From: CAVZRC01 sp052148775
GTDB lineage: Bacteria > Planctomycetota > Planctomycetia > Isosphaerales > Isosphaeraceae
DNA length: 17,416 nucleotides
Direction: 5' to 3'
Assembly: GCA_052148775.1 (NCBI GenBank)
Contig: JBKQHM010000080.1
Span: forward strand, 1 to 17,416
In this document: positions 15,374-17,416 of the stretch, one piece after another
How the letters are laid out: every line of letters begins with the position of its first letter
How positions within the stretch are numbered: the first letter of the stretch is position 1
Translations under genes and position numbers: made by a program
The notes under the pieces: model-generated
Told to the model about the DNA's origin: nothing
Database searches by the model: none
Seen by the model: only the letters and a program-made list of their open reading frames with translations

Positions 15374-16231
15374 ATGACGATGGCCGTTGCCGCTCCGACT
15401 GTTCCTGCCTCGGAGAGCCCCATGTCGCCGGTCCACCGGCTGGGTGAACACGTTTTCGAAGTCGTCGCGGAGCTCGGCGACATGGTGTCTTTCTCGGCTC
15501 TCACTTTGATCTGGATCGTTCGGCGGCGGTCGCGCTGGTCGATCTTGGTCCCGATCCTCCATGGGATCGGTGTCAAGAGCGTTCCAGTCGTGGCCGTCAC
15601 GGGGACCTTCATCGGCATGGTTCTGGCCGTTCAGGCGTTCCATACGTTCGACATGATGGGAATGGCGACCCGGCTCGGGTCGGTGATCAATCTCTCGGTC
15701 GTTCGCGAGCTCGGGCCGGTACTGGCGGCGTGCATGCTCGCCGGCCGAGTCGGCTCGGCCATGGCCGCTGAACTGGGGACGATGCGAGTCACCGAGCAGA
15801 TCGATGCCCTGTCGGCGCTGGGGGCCAACCCAATCCATTACCTGGTAGTTCCCCGGTTTCTGGCCTGTGCCCTCTTGATCCCCCTCTTGACGCTCATAGG
15901 AGACTTCATGGGAGTGATCGCCGGCGCTTTCGTCAGCACGCAGATCTTCCACATTGACTCGTTTGCCTGCTGGAGGCACTCGCGCGGCTTCGCGGGCCGT
16001 TCCGATATCTTCGCCGGCGCATTCAAAAGTTATTTCTTTGGGGCCGCGATCGCTCTGATCAGTTGCCACCGTGGCTTGCATTCCAAGGCCGGTGCCGAAG
16101 GAGTGGGCAAGGCCGCCACCGAGGCTTTCGTCTTCTCGTTCATCGCTATTCTGTTCCTCGACTTCGTGATCGGGCTCACCTGGAACAATGTGTACAGGTC
16201 AATTTGGCCCGAGTCTCGAGGATTGCTATGA
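15374..16231 (+). CDS. mlaE: MlaE-family ABC permease (phospholipid/organic solvent transport)
   Basis: A 285-residue MlaE/YrbE permease, the inner-membrane subunit of MCE-type lipid transporters that move phospholipids across the envelope. Seen are GTFIGMVLAVQ (77-87), the family core RELGPVLAACMLAGRVGSAMAAELGTM (111-137), TEQIDALSALGANPIHYLVVPR (140-161), and the C-terminal FGAAIALISCHRGLHSKAGAEGVGKAATEAFV (222-253). Five or so hydrophobic helices follow in the expected order, and the reading frame is intact. The start at 15374 has GGAG at 15365-15368; ATGs at 15380 and 15422 are alternatives. The stop overlaps the following ATG as ATGA (16228-16231), the usual coupling to the MlaF ATPase, but that ATPase is dead here. 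Unless an ATPase elsewhere serves it, the permease is orphaned. Confidence 0.93.
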   Translation: MTMAVAAPTVPASESPMSPVHRLGEHVFEVVAELGDMVSFSALTLIWIVRRRSRWSILVPILHGIGVKSVPVVAVTGTFIGMVLAVQAFHTFDMMGMATRLGSVINLSVVRELGPVLAACMLAGRVGSAMAAELGTMRVTEQIDALSALGANPIHYLVVPRFLACALLIPLLTLIGDFMGVIAGAFVSTQIFHIDSFACWRHSRGFAGRSDIFAGAFKSYFFGAAIALISCHRGLHSKAGAEGVGKAATEAFVFSFIAILFLDFVIGLTWNNVYRSIWPESRGLL

Positions 16232-16301
16232 GCCAGGGCGCGGGGCCGGCGGGGCCGGGAGAGATGACCCGATCGAACTACATGATGTGAGCACACGATT
16301 C
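16228..16301 (+). pseudogene. MlaF-type ABC ATPase, N-terminal remnant with frameshift
   Basis: ATG 16228 overlaps the mlaE stop and reads MSQGAGPAGPG, then runs into ATGACCCG and a TGA at about 16288. If the duplicated GA at 16261-16262 is removed, the frame continues DDPIELHDVSTRF, the standard opening strand of MlaF-type ATPases. After about 16301 no Walker A or other ABC motif follows in any frame. The gene has therefore lost everything beyond its first 25 or so codons, in addition to the 2-bp insertion. Confidence 0.7.
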
Positions 16302-16666
16302 TCTATCGCTATCGGAGCGGGTAATCGCCCCTGTCGGAAGTCTTCGATGGAAGTGCATTCCTGCAACAATCCTGGAGAGAGGACAGCGACAGCTACGTTG
16401 CCGCGCCTCCGCTTCCCAAGATAGGTCCCAGCCGAAGGCCATTCCTTATTGGACCGGTTGAGTCTGTGCTATGGTGTTCCCGATCGGGTAACGCGCAAAA
16501 AGATCAATACTTTTACACATTTAAATAATAATTGCCTGAACGCACGATATAGCTAATTGATCGCAATGGGCCGCCTGGAATATGCCATGGGAGTCGGCCC
16601 GCCGCCGATGACTCAGGTCCCCAGGCATCCTTAGCCGAGACGAAGCCGAAGCATGCGGAGCACACC
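16302..16666. other. Spacer with AT-rich island upstream of the adaptor gene
   Basis: No gene is recognisable. The first 190 bp are of mixed composition without motifs. Around 16495-16560 the sequence becomes AT-rich (for example TTTAAATAATAATT at 16520-16533, and TATAGCTAATTG), like the island before rpiB. It is likely to contain the promoter of the adaptor gene at 16667; I could not place a credible -35/-10 pair. Confidence 0.4.
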
Positions 16667-17317
16667 ATGAGCGCGATCCCATCGGCCCAGGCCCTTCCGA
16701 GCAACGAGGCCCACGCCGCGACCACGACCCCGTCGGCGCTGCCCGCCATGCACCGAAATTGGTTCCGTCCGGGCCGTCTCCTCGCACTGGCCTTCCTGAT
16801 CGCGCTGATTGCCGTTAGCGTGCCGGTCGCGAGGAGCTGGGTCAACTACCGTCGCACCCACTCCATCACCGACGACGCCTTCGTCGAGGCGCACATCGTC
16901 AACATCGCCCCGCAACGGGTCTCCGGCCGGATCGTCCAGTTCCTGGTCGAGGAGGACGACCGGGTCGTCCAGGGGCAGGTCGTGGCGGAGGTCGACCCGA
17001 TCCCGTACCGTGACAAGGTCAACCTCGCGCGGGCCCAGCTCGCTGCCTCGCTCTCCGAGTTGAACCGCCAGAATGCCGAACTGGCCCGGACCCGCAAGGA
17101 GGTGCCGATCCAGACCGAGATCGCCCGCCGGTCCTTCGCCACCGCCGAGGCCGACCGGGCCAAGGCCGCGGAGTCGCTCAAGCTGACCGAGGACGATGTC
17201 GAGAAGGGGATCGAAGAGGCCCACGCCGGGCTGAAGGTCGTCAACTCCGAGCTGGTCCTCGCCCGCGCGGATCATGTCCGCTTCTCCATCCTCAGTACTT
17301 CCCAAATCCGCGGGTGA
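16667..17317 (+). pseudogene. EmrA/HlyD-type membrane fusion protein, C-terminally truncated
   Basis: This 216-residue frame has the N-terminal half of a periplasmic adaptor. It has a cytoplasmic tail, one membrane helix at 38-58 (LLALAFLIALIAVSVPVARS), the first lipoyl half TDDAFVEAHIVNIAPQ...GRIVQFLVEEDDRVVQGQ (68-104), VDPIPYRDKVNLARAQL, and most of an outgoing alpha-hairpin (120-203). The family is normally about 350-420 residues. The second hairpin helix, second lipoyl half and beta-barrel are missing. The protein stops eleven residues after HVRF, with an unrelated tail (SILSTSQIRG). The start has GGAG at 16657-16660. Adaptors of this kind link an MFS or ABC pump to an outer-membrane channel; without the barrel domain it is probably non-functional. 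It could be a natural truncation or the result of a deletion or insertion near 17280. Confidence 0.75.
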
Positions 17318-17396
17318 GAGAGGTGGCAGGGGATGGCCAACTCAAGCACTTCTCCGATAATGACTTGTGACAAGTTCCTTCATCTCGGAGGCTACT

Positions 17397-17416
17397 ATGC
17401 GCAAGTCGACCACCCC
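17397..17416 (+). CDS. Start of a gene running off the window
   Basis: ATG 17397 follows CGGAGG at 17386-17391 with good spacing and reads MRKSTT before the window ends. The strong Shine-Dalgarno sequence suggests a real gene. The basic start could be a signal peptide or a DNA-binding protein, but nothing can be said about function. Confidence 0.45.

Overview
The window is GC-rich, with strongly G/C-ending codons, and looks like a bacterial chromosome segment. The best guess is a planctomycete of the Isosphaeraceae type. That rests on protein style, an unusual accessory gene mix and a fragment resembling a planctomycetal transposase; no marker gene is present, so the assignment is an inference.

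Region 1 (1-2964) carries transketolase and, after a 405-bp gene-free spacer with an AT-rich island, ribose-5-phosphate isomerase B. These are pentose-phosphate enzymes that interconvert pentose phosphates, including ribulose 5-phosphate.

Region 2 (2970-12997) is a tight, all-plus-strand accessory cluster. In order it holds a small hybrid ORF, a nitrilase-superfamily amidohydrolase, an FMN-dependent alpha-hydroxy-acid oxidase (frameshifted near its N-terminus), a glutamine-dependent asparagine-synthetase-like amidotransferase, an SDR epimerase/dehydrogenase lacking the usual Tyr, a divergent protein resembling the DIT1/PvcA isocyanide-synthase family, a MacB-like permease (stop at codon 2), its ABC ATPase, and an ATP-grasp ligase. 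Several junctions overlap. The mix of amide formation, C-N hydrolysis, hydroxy-acid oxidation, possible isocyanide synthesis, ATP-dependent ligation and export looks like a small-molecule biosynthesis and export cluster that I cannot match to a known one. PvcA-type enzymes use ribulose 5-phosphate as their one-carbon donor, so the nearby tkt and rpiB may be more than coincidence. The nitrilase-oxidase pair is bracketed by 95-bp direct repeats that carry the leader and first codons of the asparagine-synthetase gene, which suggests a cassette inserted or duplicated between rpiB and asnB.

Region 3 (12998-17416) is a zone of gene decay. It contains an isoprenylcysteine-methyltransferase-like pseudogene with two frame changes, an intact family-2 glycosyltransferase, about 1 kb without an intact gene (transposase-like scrap, palindrome, short tandem repeat), an intact MlaE-type permease followed by a dead start of its MlaF ATPase, an AT-rich spacer, an EmrA/HlyD-type adaptor cut short, and the first codons of another gene at the window edge.

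All family assignments come from reading motifs by eye. No database search was possible.
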